From Desulfamplus sp964425195 (lineage in GTDB: Bacteria; Desulfobacterota; Desulfobacteria; Desulfobacterales; Desulfobacteraceae): 64,000 nucleotides of DNA. The DNA is taken from contig CAYRLG010000003.1 of the NCBI GenBank assembly GCA_964425195.1, positions 1-64,000 of the forward strand. The letters are read 5' to 3'. Below, piece after piece: positions 51,359 through 59,151 of the stretch. Both the position numbers and the translations under genes were made by a program. The notes below the pieces were generated by a model. That model saw only the letters and a list, made by a program, of their open reading frames with translations, was not told the DNA's origin and made no database searches. Position 1 is the stretch's first letter. Each line of letters begins with the position of its first letter.

Positions 51359-53485
51359 ATGTCCATGAACTCTGAATCAGACTCAAACCAAGTTATTTTT
51401 TCAGATGAAACGCCACAGACACAAGATAACATTTTTAGCCAACCATCTGAAACTATTTCCGAAAAATCTTCTATAGAACCCTGGAAAATACTTATTGTTG
51501 ACGATGAAAAAGATGTCCACTATATCACAGAAAAAGCTCTTGAGAACTACTTATTTCAGAAAAGAGCTCTCTATTTCCTTCACAGCTTCTCTTCAAAAGA
51601 GGCAACAGAGATAATCAAAGAGAATTCTGATATTGCACTTATACTGCTTGATGTAACTATGGAGAGTGATGATGCAGGACTTCAACTTATACATTACATC
51701 AGAAAAGTTCTAAATAACAGTATTATACAGATTGTCATAAGAACTGGTCAGCCGGGACAAGCACCTGAGCAGAAGGTAGTTGAGGATTATGATATTAACG
51801 ATTACAGGCTCAAGACCGAACTTACATCGCAAAAACTTCGTACACTTGTAACAGCATCACTTCGCTCTTTTGAGCTAAAATCAAAGCTCAAAAAAGAGCT
51901 TGAATATCGACAGATGGTAGAAGTATCACTTCGTGAGAGCAGGGAGCGTTTCAGAGATATTGCTTTGAGTACTGGTGACTGGATATGGGAAACAGATAAA
52001 TCAGGCATATACAGTTATATTTCTGACAACGTTGACCAACTTGTTGGCTATACTGCTTCTGAACTTATAAATAAACACTTTTCATATCTTATGTCGTCCG
52101 AAACAGTAGAACATGCTTTAAAAGTAATTGAAGAGAAAATTGCTTCGGGTTGCCAATATACCAATATTGAAATCATAAAAATATCCAAAGATGGTAAAAG
52201 TATCTATCTTCTTACAAGCGGAAAGCCCGTACACGATGAAAATGGAATAATAGTAGGATATCGGGGTGTCGATAAAGATATTACTGAAATAAAACTTGCT
52301 GAAAAGGAGAAAGAAAAGCTGCTCTTTAACCTTAAAGAGTCTCAAAGATTGGAAGCGCTTGGTACGTTAGCAGGTGGTATTGCACATGATTTTAACAATA
52401 TTCTTGGCTCTATTCTTGGCTATGCACAACTGCTTCAGATGGACTCTGGTGGAAATGAAAAGAGTATGCGTTATACCCAGCAGATAATTCATGGATGTAA
52501 TAGGGCAAAAAATCTTACCTTGCAGATTCTTGAATTTAGCAGACAGAGAGAATCACAAGGGGCACTACAAACTCCTGTATTAGTCTCTTCAATGCTTAAA
52601 GAGAAGATAAAGCTGCTTCATGCCTCTATCCCTGCATCTATTAAAATTACAACTAAAATTGATAAAGATGCTGGATATGTTTTGGCATCTCCTACAGATA
52701 TCCATCAAATAATCATGAACCTTGCAACTAACTCAATGCAGGCTATGGAGAATAATCAGGGCAATATTACAATTGAAATCCACAACATCACCCTTGATCA
52801 CTCCAAAGAGCTGCTTACCCAAGAGATTGGCATTGTTCAAGGAGAGTATGTATCAATCTCAGTTGAAGATGATGGAAGGGGTATGTCTCCAGAAACAATA
52901 GAAAAGGTGTTTGATCCCTATTTTACAACAAAAACGGGTGGAGATGGAACAGGACTTGGTCTCTCTGTAGTACATGGAATTGTGAAACGGTGTCACGGTG
53001 GTATTAAATTAGATAGCAATATCGGTAAAGGGACAAAAATAACTATCTATTTTCCCAGACAATTTCCTGAAAAGAGAAAAACAGTTACAGATGGAGAGAC
53101 AATTCAGATTGGGGAAGGCAAAGTACTTTTTGTTGATGATGAGCAGATGCTTGTAGATTTAGGAAAGATGATGCTTGAAAAGATAGGTTACGAGGCTTTA
53201 GCAGTTAAATCTTTAAGAAATGCTCTTGAGATTCTTAAAAAGAATCCTGATGGTTTTGATATTGTTATTACCGATCTCACCATGCCTGAAATACAGGGGA
53301 TTGAACTTGCTGAACAGATAAAATCAATACGCCCTAACCTTCCAGTTGTTCTTGTAACAGGCTTTAGCGATATTACCACAACAGCAAAAGCCAATGCCTC
53401 CTGCATTGATGCTGTATTACCCAAACCACTATCAATTAACGCACTTGCCATTACACTTCAAAAATTTATTCCCAAAAAAATATAA
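51359..53485 (+). CDS. soluble hybrid histidine kinase (receiver-PAS-kinase-receiver)
   Basis: This 708-residue cytosolic protein has an N-terminal receiver (about 42-170, D98 in LILLDVTME), a PAS domain (about 190-312), HisKA with H343 in GGIAHDFNNIL, an HATPase domain (NLATNSMQAM; GDGTGLGLSVVHG) and a C-terminal receiver (D639 in VITDLTMPEIQG). The first receiver contains RTGQPGQAPE and NDYRLKTE, typical of receivers joined to DUF3369 proteins. No membrane segment is seen, so the input is cytosolic. It precedes an acyl-CoA dehydrogenase gene by about 200 nt, and no partner regulator is adjacent. Confidence 0.9.
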   Translation: MSMNSESDSNQVIFSDETPQTQDNIFSQPSETISEKSSIEPWKILIVDDEKDVHYITEKALENYLFQKRALYFLHSFSSKEATEIIKENSDIALILLDVTMESDDAGLQLIHYIRKVLNNSIIQIVIRTGQPGQAPEQKVVEDYDINDYRLKTELTSQKLRTLVTASLRSFELKSKLKKELEYRQMVEVSLRESRERFRDIALSTGDWIWETDKSGIYSYISDNVDQLVGYTASELINKHFSYLMSSETVEHALKVIEEKIASGCQYTNIEIIKISKDGKSIYLLTSGKPVHDENGIIVGYRGVDKDITEIKLAEKEKEKLLFNLKESQRLEALGTLAGGIAHDFNNILGSILGYAQLLQMDSGGNEKSMRYTQQIIHGCNRAKNLTLQILEFSRQRESQGALQTPVLVSSMLKEKIKLLHASIPASIKITTKIDKDAGYVLASPTDIHQIIMNLATNSMQAMENNQGNITIEIHNITLDHSKELLTQEIGIVQGEYVSISVEDDGRGMSPETIEKVFDPYFTTKTGGDGTGLGLSVVHGIVKRCHGGIKLDSNIGKGTKITIYFPRQFPEKRKTVTDGETIQIGEGKVLFVDDEQMLVDLGKMMLEKIGYEALAVKSLRNALEILKKNPDGFDIVITDLTMPEIQGIELAEQIKSIRPNLPVVLVTGFSDITTTAKANASCIDAVLPKPLSINALAITLQKFIPKKI

Positions 53486-53693
53486 AGACTCTTATCTCTT
53501 TTTTTTATTTCGTATATTAAAATTTTTGGGCTGTGATTATATTTACACTCCTTACCAAGGATTACACTTTTTAAAAAGACTTGACAAATTCTCTTAATTT
53601 GGAGAATGTTGTTATTATAAACTAAAACAATGTTTTGTTAAAAAATTATAATTCACTTTTAATTACATCTATTTTTTATCTATGGAGAATATT

Positions 53694-55391
53694 ATGAAAC
53701 TTCTTAATCCTAAAACAGAAACTTTTGATCATCTTGATCCAGAATCCAAAGAGATCATGTTAAAAACTATCAACTTTTTTGAAAATAAGGGTAAAGAGAA
53801 ACTTAAAGAAGATTACCATAATAAGGTCTGGTATGCTGATTTTCTTGAATTTATAAAGCAAGAGAAGATATTTTATAAACTTCTTACACCATCAAAGTAT
53901 GGTAAACAAGGGTGCAGATGGGACACCACAAGAAACTGCGATTTTAATGAAATACTTGGATTTTATGGACTTCCATATTGGTACACATGGCAGGTAACTA
54001 TTTTAGGTCTTGGTCCTATCTGGATGGGAAATAATGAAACCGTTAAGAAAAAGACAGCTGCACTTTTAGAGCAAGGAGAGATATTTGCCTTTGGACTTTC
54101 AGAAAAAGAGCATGGAGCAGACCTCTACTCAAGTGAAATGACACTCACTCAACTGTCAGAAGGAAAATACGTTGCAGATGGTGGCAAGTATTATATAGGT
54201 AATGCCAATAAAGCTGGTCTTGTCTCTGTATTTGCCAAAGATTCTGAGACCAATGAGTATGTTTTTTTCACGGCTGATCCAAAACACGAGTGTTATGATT
54301 TGGTTAAAAATGTAGTAAGCAATCAATCATTCGTTGCTGAATTTGGACTTCATGGCTATCCTGTAACAGATACCGATATTCTCTCAAGAGGTGAACATGC
54401 TTGGGATTGTGCCCTTAATACTATTAATGTTGGTAAGTATAACCTTGGCTGGGCATCAATAGGAATTTGCAGTCATGCTTTTTTTGAAGCAATAAACCAC
54501 GCATCAAATAGAAACCTTTATGGAAAATTTGTAACCGATTTTCCTCACGTACAAGCACTAATGACAGATGCTTTTACCCGCCTAATAGCTATGAAGCTCT
54601 TTGCAAGAAGAAATTCAGACTACATGAGAAGTGCTGCTAAAGATGATAGACGCTATCTGCTATATAATCCTCTTACAAAGATGAAGGTTACAACTCAAGG
54701 AGAAGAGGTGATAAATCTTATGTGGGATGTAATTGCAGCTAAAGGGTTTGAAAAAGACACCTATTTTGAGATGGCTGCCATTGATATTAGAGGTCTTCCA
54801 AAACTTGAAGGCACAGTACATGTAAATATGGCACTGGTAGTGAAATTTATGGCAAATTATCTGTTTGCACCTGCTTCAATGAGAGATATCTCTATAATAG
54901 AAGCTCCTGAAAATGACGATTTTCTTTTTGATCAAGGCCCAACAAAAGGACTTGGTAAAACAGTATTTCATGATTTTAATAAAGCATATTCAAGTATTGA
55001 ACTACCCAATATTACAATTTTTAAGGAACAGATAGCTGTTTTAAAAGAGATGCTTATGGTTGCTCCACCTGAAAAGCATCAAATGGGTGATATAGATTTT
55101 CTTTTGATTCTTGGAGAGCTTTTTACAGTTGTAGTTTATGGACAGTTGATAATTGAAAACGCTGTATTAAGAAATATTGATAATGATATTTTAGATCAAA
55201 TTTTTGACTTTATGATAAGAGATTTTTCAAAATATGCACTTCAACTCTACTCTAAGAGCAGCAGTAACCAAAAGCAGATGGAGTTTGCCCTGAAAATGAT
55301 CAAAAAACCACAACTCAATCCAGAGCGATTCAAAAGAGTTTGGGAAAACTACGTGTTATCATTAAAAAATAGATATAATATGAACAAATAA
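53694..55391 (+). CDS. acyl-CoA dehydrogenase family protein
   Basis: ATG at 53694 is chosen because GGAG ends 6 nt before it; an ATG at 53682 overlaps that site. The product is about 565 residues. The FAD-binding middle region is seen in FAFGLSEKEHGADLYSSEM, VADGGKYYIGNA and YNLGWASIG, and LEGTVHVNMALV matches the late motif of the family. It would oxidise an acyl-CoA at alpha and beta carbons, passing electrons to ETF. It is longer than the classic 380-residue enzymes. The substrate is unknown. A long hairpin follows. Confidence 0.85.
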   Translation: MKLLNPKTETFDHLDPESKEIMLKTINFFENKGKEKLKEDYHNKVWYADFLEFIKQEKIFYKLLTPSKYGKQGCRWDTTRNCDFNEILGFYGLPYWYTWQVTILGLGPIWMGNNETVKKKTAALLEQGEIFAFGLSEKEHGADLYSSEMTLTQLSEGKYVADGGKYYIGNANKAGLVSVFAKDSETNEYVFFTADPKHECYDLVKNVVSNQSFVAEFGLHGYPVTDTDILSRGEHAWDCALNTINVGKYNLGWASIGICSHAFFEAINHASNRNLYGKFVTDFPHVQALMTDAFTRLIAMKLFARRNSDYMRSAAKDDRRYLLYNPLTKMKVTTQGEEVINLMWDVIAAKGFEKDTYFEMAAIDIRGLPKLEGTVHVNMALVVKFMANYLFAPASMRDISIIEAPENDDFLFDQGPTKGLGKTVFHDFNKAYSSIELPNITIFKEQIAVLKEMLMVAPPEKHQMGDIDFLLILGELFTVVVYGQLIIENAVLRNIDNDILDQIFDFMIRDFSKYALQLYSKSSSNQKQMEFALKMIKKPQLNPERFKRVWENYVLSLKNRYNMNK

Positions 55392-55458
55392 AAAGTTGAC
55401 AAACCATCAAAAGGTAAAGTATTTTAGATTAAATTTTTTTCATGTTATGCAATAAAAA

Positions 55459-55530
55459 AACAGCCACTTAAGGCAAAAACGGTTTTTTTAAATATTTAAC
55501 CATTTTGCTTGTGGCTGTTATCATTTTTTA
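55459..55530 (+). terminator. hairpin terminator between acyl-CoA dehydrogenase and IHF/HU genes
   Basis: AACAGCCAC (55459-55467) pairs with GTGGCTGTT (55511-55519), with an inner GCAAAA/TTTTGC pairing after a bulge, and ATCATTTTTTAT follows. It probably ends the acyl-CoA dehydrogenase transcript. Confidence 0.65.
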
Positions 55531-55562
55531 TCAAAAATATTAACCTGCTTGGAGGGAAAGTC

Positions 55563-55853
55563 ATGGCATTAACCAAAACTGATATCACAGAAAAAATTCA
55601 ACAAAATCTAAATATCTCGAGAACCACTGCATATAATATAATGGAAGATTTTTTAAAAATTATCAAAGAGAGTCTTACAGATGGTAATGATGTTATGATA
55701 AGCGGATTTGGAAAGTTCTGTGTAAATGAAAAACAATCCAGAAAAGGGAGAAATCCTGCAACTAATGAGGAGATGAATCTTCCTGCAAGAAGAGTTGTAA
55801 CATTTAAATGCTCTGGAAAACTTAGAAATCTTATTAATGGGGAACCTGCATAG
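55563..55853 (+). CDS. IHF/HU-family DNA-bending protein
   Basis: ATG at 55563 is preceded by GGAGGG; a longer frame back to 55509 lies in the terminator region. The product is 96 residues with a MALTKTDITEKI start, SGFGKFCV and GRNPATNEEMNLPARRVVTF, the DNA-intercalating arm that closely resembles the IHF alpha subunit. It bends DNA in recombination, replication and sigma-54 promoter activation. It probably acts as a heterodimer with an IHF beta subunit not in the window. Confidence 0.9.
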   Translation: MALTKTDITEKIQQNLNISRTTAYNIMEDFLKIIKESLTDGNDVMISGFGKFCVNEKQSRKGRNPATNEEMNLPARRVVTFKCSGKLRNLINGEPA

Positions 55854-55870
55854 CAAATTGCCATGATACC

Positions 55871-55922
55871 TGAAGGATAAGATTTGACAACTTTTACTAA
55901 AGTTGTCAAATCTTATCCTTCA
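55871..55922. repeat. palindromic repeat, copy 3 (TTTGACAACTTT family)
   Basis: A perfect 24-bp stem with a TACT loop (55871-55894 and 55899-55922), core GATTTGACAACTTT, is directly followed by the palindrome AATTTGATCAAATT (55922-55935). It lies between the convergent IHF and ftsB genes and could terminate both, but no U-tract is present. Copies 1 and 2 are at 24587 and 34782. Confidence 0.88.
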
Positions 55923-55957
55923 ATTTGATCAAATTTTCCTGTTGCCTACAAATTCTA

Positions 55958-56248
55958 TCATTTATTCTCTTTTATATCCTGAAATCTAAATACAAGCTCA
56001 TCTTTTGCAACCATTCCAAGCTCATGTCTTGCAATGTGTTCAATATAGCTAATATCACTTTTAAGGCGGTTGATTTTTCTTTCAAGAACTCTGTTAGCTG
56101 CATTTATAGCCTCATTTTCCTCTATTATAGCTTGCTCTTGTAACCTTAAGTTGTGAACGTCTATAAAACCATTCTTTCCGTAGAGTATCAAAAACACCAA
56201 GATTATCATTATAGAAATAGATGCAAAATATACTGTCCGTTCCATCAC
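55958..56248 (-). CDS. ftsB: septum formation initiator FtsB/DivIC family
   Basis: This 96-residue protein has one N-terminal membrane helix (about 6-24, VYFASISIMIILVFLILY) and a coiled coil (about 35-75), ending with IEHIARHELGMVAKDELVFRF, the typical FtsB/DivIC tail. It links FtsL and FtsQ in the divisome. It starts 17 nt after murJ, so the two probably form an operon. Confidence 0.88.
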   Translation of the reverse strand: MMERTVYFASISIMIILVFLILYGKNGFIDVHNLRLQEQAIIEENEAINAANRVLERKINRLKSDISYIEHIARHELGMVAKDELVFRFQDIKENK

Positions 56249-56264
56249 ATATAGAATCCTTTTT

Positions 56265-57890
56265 TTAACTATTTGACTTACGTTTACTTATATCTTTCCA
56301 ATTTAAAAAGTGCAGTTCAGGAGACTTAAAGATCAATCCTAAAAACCCATAAACAACTATGCCAGACAATATACAGACCGAAACACCAAACAGCAATTTT
56401 AATTTATCTGTAAATATCTCTAAAGGACAGAGGTGTTTAGCTCCCATATAAACAACACAATACATAATAAAAGATAAAAGGGATGAACGTATTGCTGTCT
56501 CTTTAATTTCTCTCCAAACTAAAGAAAATTTAATAACAGAAAGACCTTTTAACAAAAAAGCAAGATTGAGAAAAGATGCCACTGATATAGAGATGGCAAG
56601 CCCATAAACTCCAATTTTTCCCATTAGAGCAACAGATAAAATAATATTTGACGCTATTGAGAGCACACCTCCTACAAGCGGAATTTTTACATTATAGATT
56701 GAGTAATAGCTTAAAACAAATATTCTCAAACCTGAAAATGCCACCATTCCGGTAGATAAATAGAGAAGCACCGTAGCTGTACCATAAACATCATTTATGG
56801 TAAAAGCACCTTGATAGAAAAGAAGTGCAATAATTGGTTCTCTTAATACAAGCAAACCTACCATAGAGGGGATAATCATAAACAGAATAATTCTAAGGCT
56901 TTGGTTAAAAAGGGTAGATGCTTTATCAGTTTCAGAGGCAGCAATAGCTATTGAAAGTGATGGAAACATAGACGTTGATATTGAAACTGCAAAGAGTGCA
57001 AGCGGAAACTGAACAAGTCTATCTGCATAATAAAGATATGATACACTGCCTTGAGAAAATGTTGATACCATACTTGATGCCATAAACGTAGCCACAAGCA
57101 TATTAATCTGGCAGGGGGCAATGCCCAATAAAACTGGTATCATTACTTTAAAAACTCGAATTATATCAGGGTGAAATAAGATAACTTTACCTTTAAATCT
57201 AAATCCTTTTTGGATCATAAATGGAATTTGGATAGCAACTTGAAAAAAACCTCCTATTGTAACTCCCAATGCTATAACAATTGCTGGCTGTGCTGAAGAT
57301 GTCGCAAAAAAAAGAGCAAAAAAAATAATAGTGATGTTAAGAAAAATAGAGGCAAAGGCAGGTGCTGCAAAATGCCCCATTGAGTTTAATATAGCCATAC
57401 AGATTGACATAAAAGATACAGATATCAGATATGGCATCATTATGTTTGTAAGTATTATGGTTAAGCCAGACTCTGCAAAAAATAGCTCTGTAAATAAAAA
57501 AGCTAATAATAAAAAAAACAGACCATATATTGAAATAAATACTAATGCACTCCGTGCCATATCAAAAGCATCTTGCTTTCCTTTTTGTGTCATAACTGTA
57601 GTAAAAACAGGTATAAAGGATATACTAAGTGCTCCATCCGAGAAGAATTTTCTAAAAAGGTCGGGCACTCTAAACGCCGCAAAAAAGGCATCACTATAAA
57701 ATCCCGCACCTAAAAGCATTGCTACAACAGAGTCTCTTGCAAAGCCTAAAATACGGCTTATAACCATCAAAACTCCCAATGTTCCAGCATCTTTTATCAT
57801 CTTTATATCACAGTGGTAAAAATTCTCTTTATCAGGCAGATGTTCCAAGTTTTTATCATATTGTTGGAGCAAGGAGTTTTCCCTTGACAA
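56265..57890 (-). CDS. murJ: lipid II flippase MurJ
   Basis: The longest frame (TTG start) is 541 residues; an ATG at 57800 gives 511, the length of E. coli MurJ, and may be the true start, but no ribosome site settles it. The core begins with GTLGVLMVISRILGFARDSV and holds about 14 membrane helices, with FFSDGALSISFIPVF and FPLALFAVSISTSMFPSLS. MurJ moves lipid II across the inner membrane for peptidoglycan synthesis. Its neighbour is ftsB. It is divergent from rpsT. Confidence 0.92.
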   Translation of the reverse strand: MSRENSLLQQYDKNLEHLPDKENFYHCDIKMIKDAGTLGVLMVISRILGFARDSVVAMLLGAGFYSDAFFAAFRVPDLFRKFFSDGALSISFIPVFTTVMTQKGKQDAFDMARSALVFISIYGLFFLLLAFLFTELFFAESGLTIILTNIMMPYLISVSFMSICMAILNSMGHFAAPAFASIFLNITIIFFALFFATSSAQPAIVIALGVTIGGFFQVAIQIPFMIQKGFRFKGKVILFHPDIIRVFKVMIPVLLGIAPCQINMLVATFMASSMVSTFSQGSVSYLYYADRLVQFPLALFAVSISTSMFPSLSIAIAASETDKASTLFNQSLRIILFMIIPSMVGLLVLREPIIALLFYQGAFTINDVYGTATVLLYLSTGMVAFSGLRIFVLSYYSIYNVKIPLVGGVLSIASNIILSVALMGKIGVYGLAISISVASFLNLAFLLKGLSVIKFSLVWREIKETAIRSSLLSFIMYCVVYMGAKHLCPLEIFTDKLKLLFGVSVCILSGIVVYGFLGLIFKSPELHFLNWKDISKRKSNS

Positions 57891-58026
57891 AATAGTTCAA
57901 TATACAGTAAATTCATATACTTTAAATACATGTTCTAAAGTATATACTTAAAATCAAATACTAATAACATAAAAAAATAATAACAATAATCAATCAACAA
58001 TAAAAAAAGTAAGGAGTAAGACAAAA

Positions 58027-58296
58027 TTGGCTAATCATAAATCTGCTATAAAAAGAGCTAAACAGAACGAAGTAAAAAAACTTAGAAACAGAGCAACAAG
58101 GTCTGCTATGAAAACAGCAATAAAAAAAGTATATGAGGCAAAAGAAGAGGGTGCTGAGAATACTATGGAGATTTTCCAAAATGCACAGTCTGTTATTGCA
58201 AAGGCAGCAAAAAAAGGAATTTTACATAAAAATACTGCTGCACGTAAAACTTCAAGACTTGCCAAGCATCTAAATAAAGCTGCACAAGAAGTATAA
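58027..58296 (+). CDS. rpsT: ribosomal protein S20
   Basis: This 89-residue basic protein (ANHKSAIKRAKQ start, NRATRSAMKTAIKK, KGILHKNTAARKTSRLAKHL) is S20 of the small subunit. The start codon is TTG, with AAGGAG 9-10 nt upstream. E. coli rpsT also starts with UUG, which matters there for feedback control of translation. It stands alone, with a strong terminator. Confidence 0.95.
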   Translation: MANHKSAIKRAKQNEVKKLRNRATRSAMKTAIKKVYEAKEEGAENTMEIFQNAQSVIAKAAKKGILHKNTAARKTSRLAKHLNKAAQEV

Positions 58297-58355
58297 ATTT
58301 TAAATGTTTAACTTATTTGATTTAAAATTAATTGAGTTAATAATATTGTAATTCT

Positions 58356-58412
58356 AAAGAAGGTTTCAAACAGCCATATATTTATTGATTGTTTGAAACC
58401 TTCTTTGTTTTT
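58356..58412 (+). terminator. rho-independent terminator after rpsT
   Basis: A perfect 17-bp stem (AAAGAAGGTTTCAAACA and its complement at 58390-58406) with a 17-nt loop is followed by GTTTTT. It may also work for the converging lptE transcript, whose strand shows A-rich sequence on the other side. Confidence 0.85.
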
Positions 58413-58441
58413 ACAAAAAGCCCTTTATCACTCTCTATAAA

Positions 58442-59023
58442 TCAAAAGTTATCACACATCTGGCTTACAACCCTTCTTGCAAAGCGGTCTGCAACTATCT
58501 TTAAAGTCGATTGCACAGCTTTCTCATCTACCAAGTTTTCGTGTGTAACAAAATAGGATTCACTTTCAGTAAAATTTCTTAATGAAAATAAAATATCTCC
58601 ATTTTTGCTCTTCATTTCAACAGTGACAACTGCATTTAGTCCTCTATTATACACAATATCTTTCGATGTTCTTGCCAAAGCATCAAATGAGATAGAGACA
58701 ATGGTTCCGATTATCACTGCATCAGCATTAGAGTTATTATGCAATCCATTTTTTTGTAATATACTATTTTCTGCTTCTAAGTTAGGCTGCTCTTCTGGAT
58801 TTATTATTTTAACGGCACTGCTTTTCATAAACTCTTCAATCAAGATGTTAGTAAAAATTATTTCGGCACCAACTTGTGAACTTTTATTTTTAAAAACCGG
58901 AACAGATATGCTCTTGATATCACCTGATAATTTAGCTCCTCCTTGCAAAGTATAACCACAGGAAAAGAGTATTATAGTGCAAAATAGAGCTATCAACACC
59001 GCCAAAATAGGTTTAGTTCTCAT
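58442..59023 (-). CDS. lptE: LPS-assembly lipoprotein LptE
   Basis: This 193-residue protein has a lipoprotein signal with lipobox LFSCGY (lipidated Cys22) and the LptE fold: LSGDIKSISVPVFKNKSSQ, FTNILIEEFMKSSAVKII and a C-terminal helix with LKIVADRFARRVVSQM. LptE plugs LptD at the outer membrane for lipopolysaccharide export. It follows leuS on the same strand, the classic leuS-lptE order. Confidence 0.88.
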   Translation of the reverse strand: MRTKPILAVLIALFCTIILFSCGYTLQGGAKLSGDIKSISVPVFKNKSSQVGAEIIFTNILIEEFMKSSAVKIINPEEQPNLEAENSILQKNGLHNNSNADAVIIGTIVSISFDALARTSKDIVYNRGLNAVVTVEMKSKNGDILFSLRNFTESESYFVTHENLVDEKAVQSTLKIVADRFARRVVSQMCDNF

Positions 59024-59075
59024 AAATTCATCAGATAACTGTTTTTATAACCACATTTAAACAATTTTAACATCA

Positions 59076-59103
59076 GTAGAGACACACAGCAATGGGTCTC
59101 TAC
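59076..59103. repeat. GTAGAGAC hairpin between leuS and lptE
   Basis: GTAGAGAC and GTCTCTAC form a perfect 8-bp stem with a 12-nt loop in the 128-nt gap between leuS and lptE. It shares its arm with the hairpin at 49519. Confidence 0.6.
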
Positions 59104-59151
59104 TTTCACAAAAAACTCACACAAAGCCTTTTTCATATCAAATCTTATTGA

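Noticed and set aside
55509..55562. Extended start of the IHF/HU gene
   Set aside because: It lies in a hairpin terminator, while ATG 55563 has GGAGGG and matches the family N-terminus.
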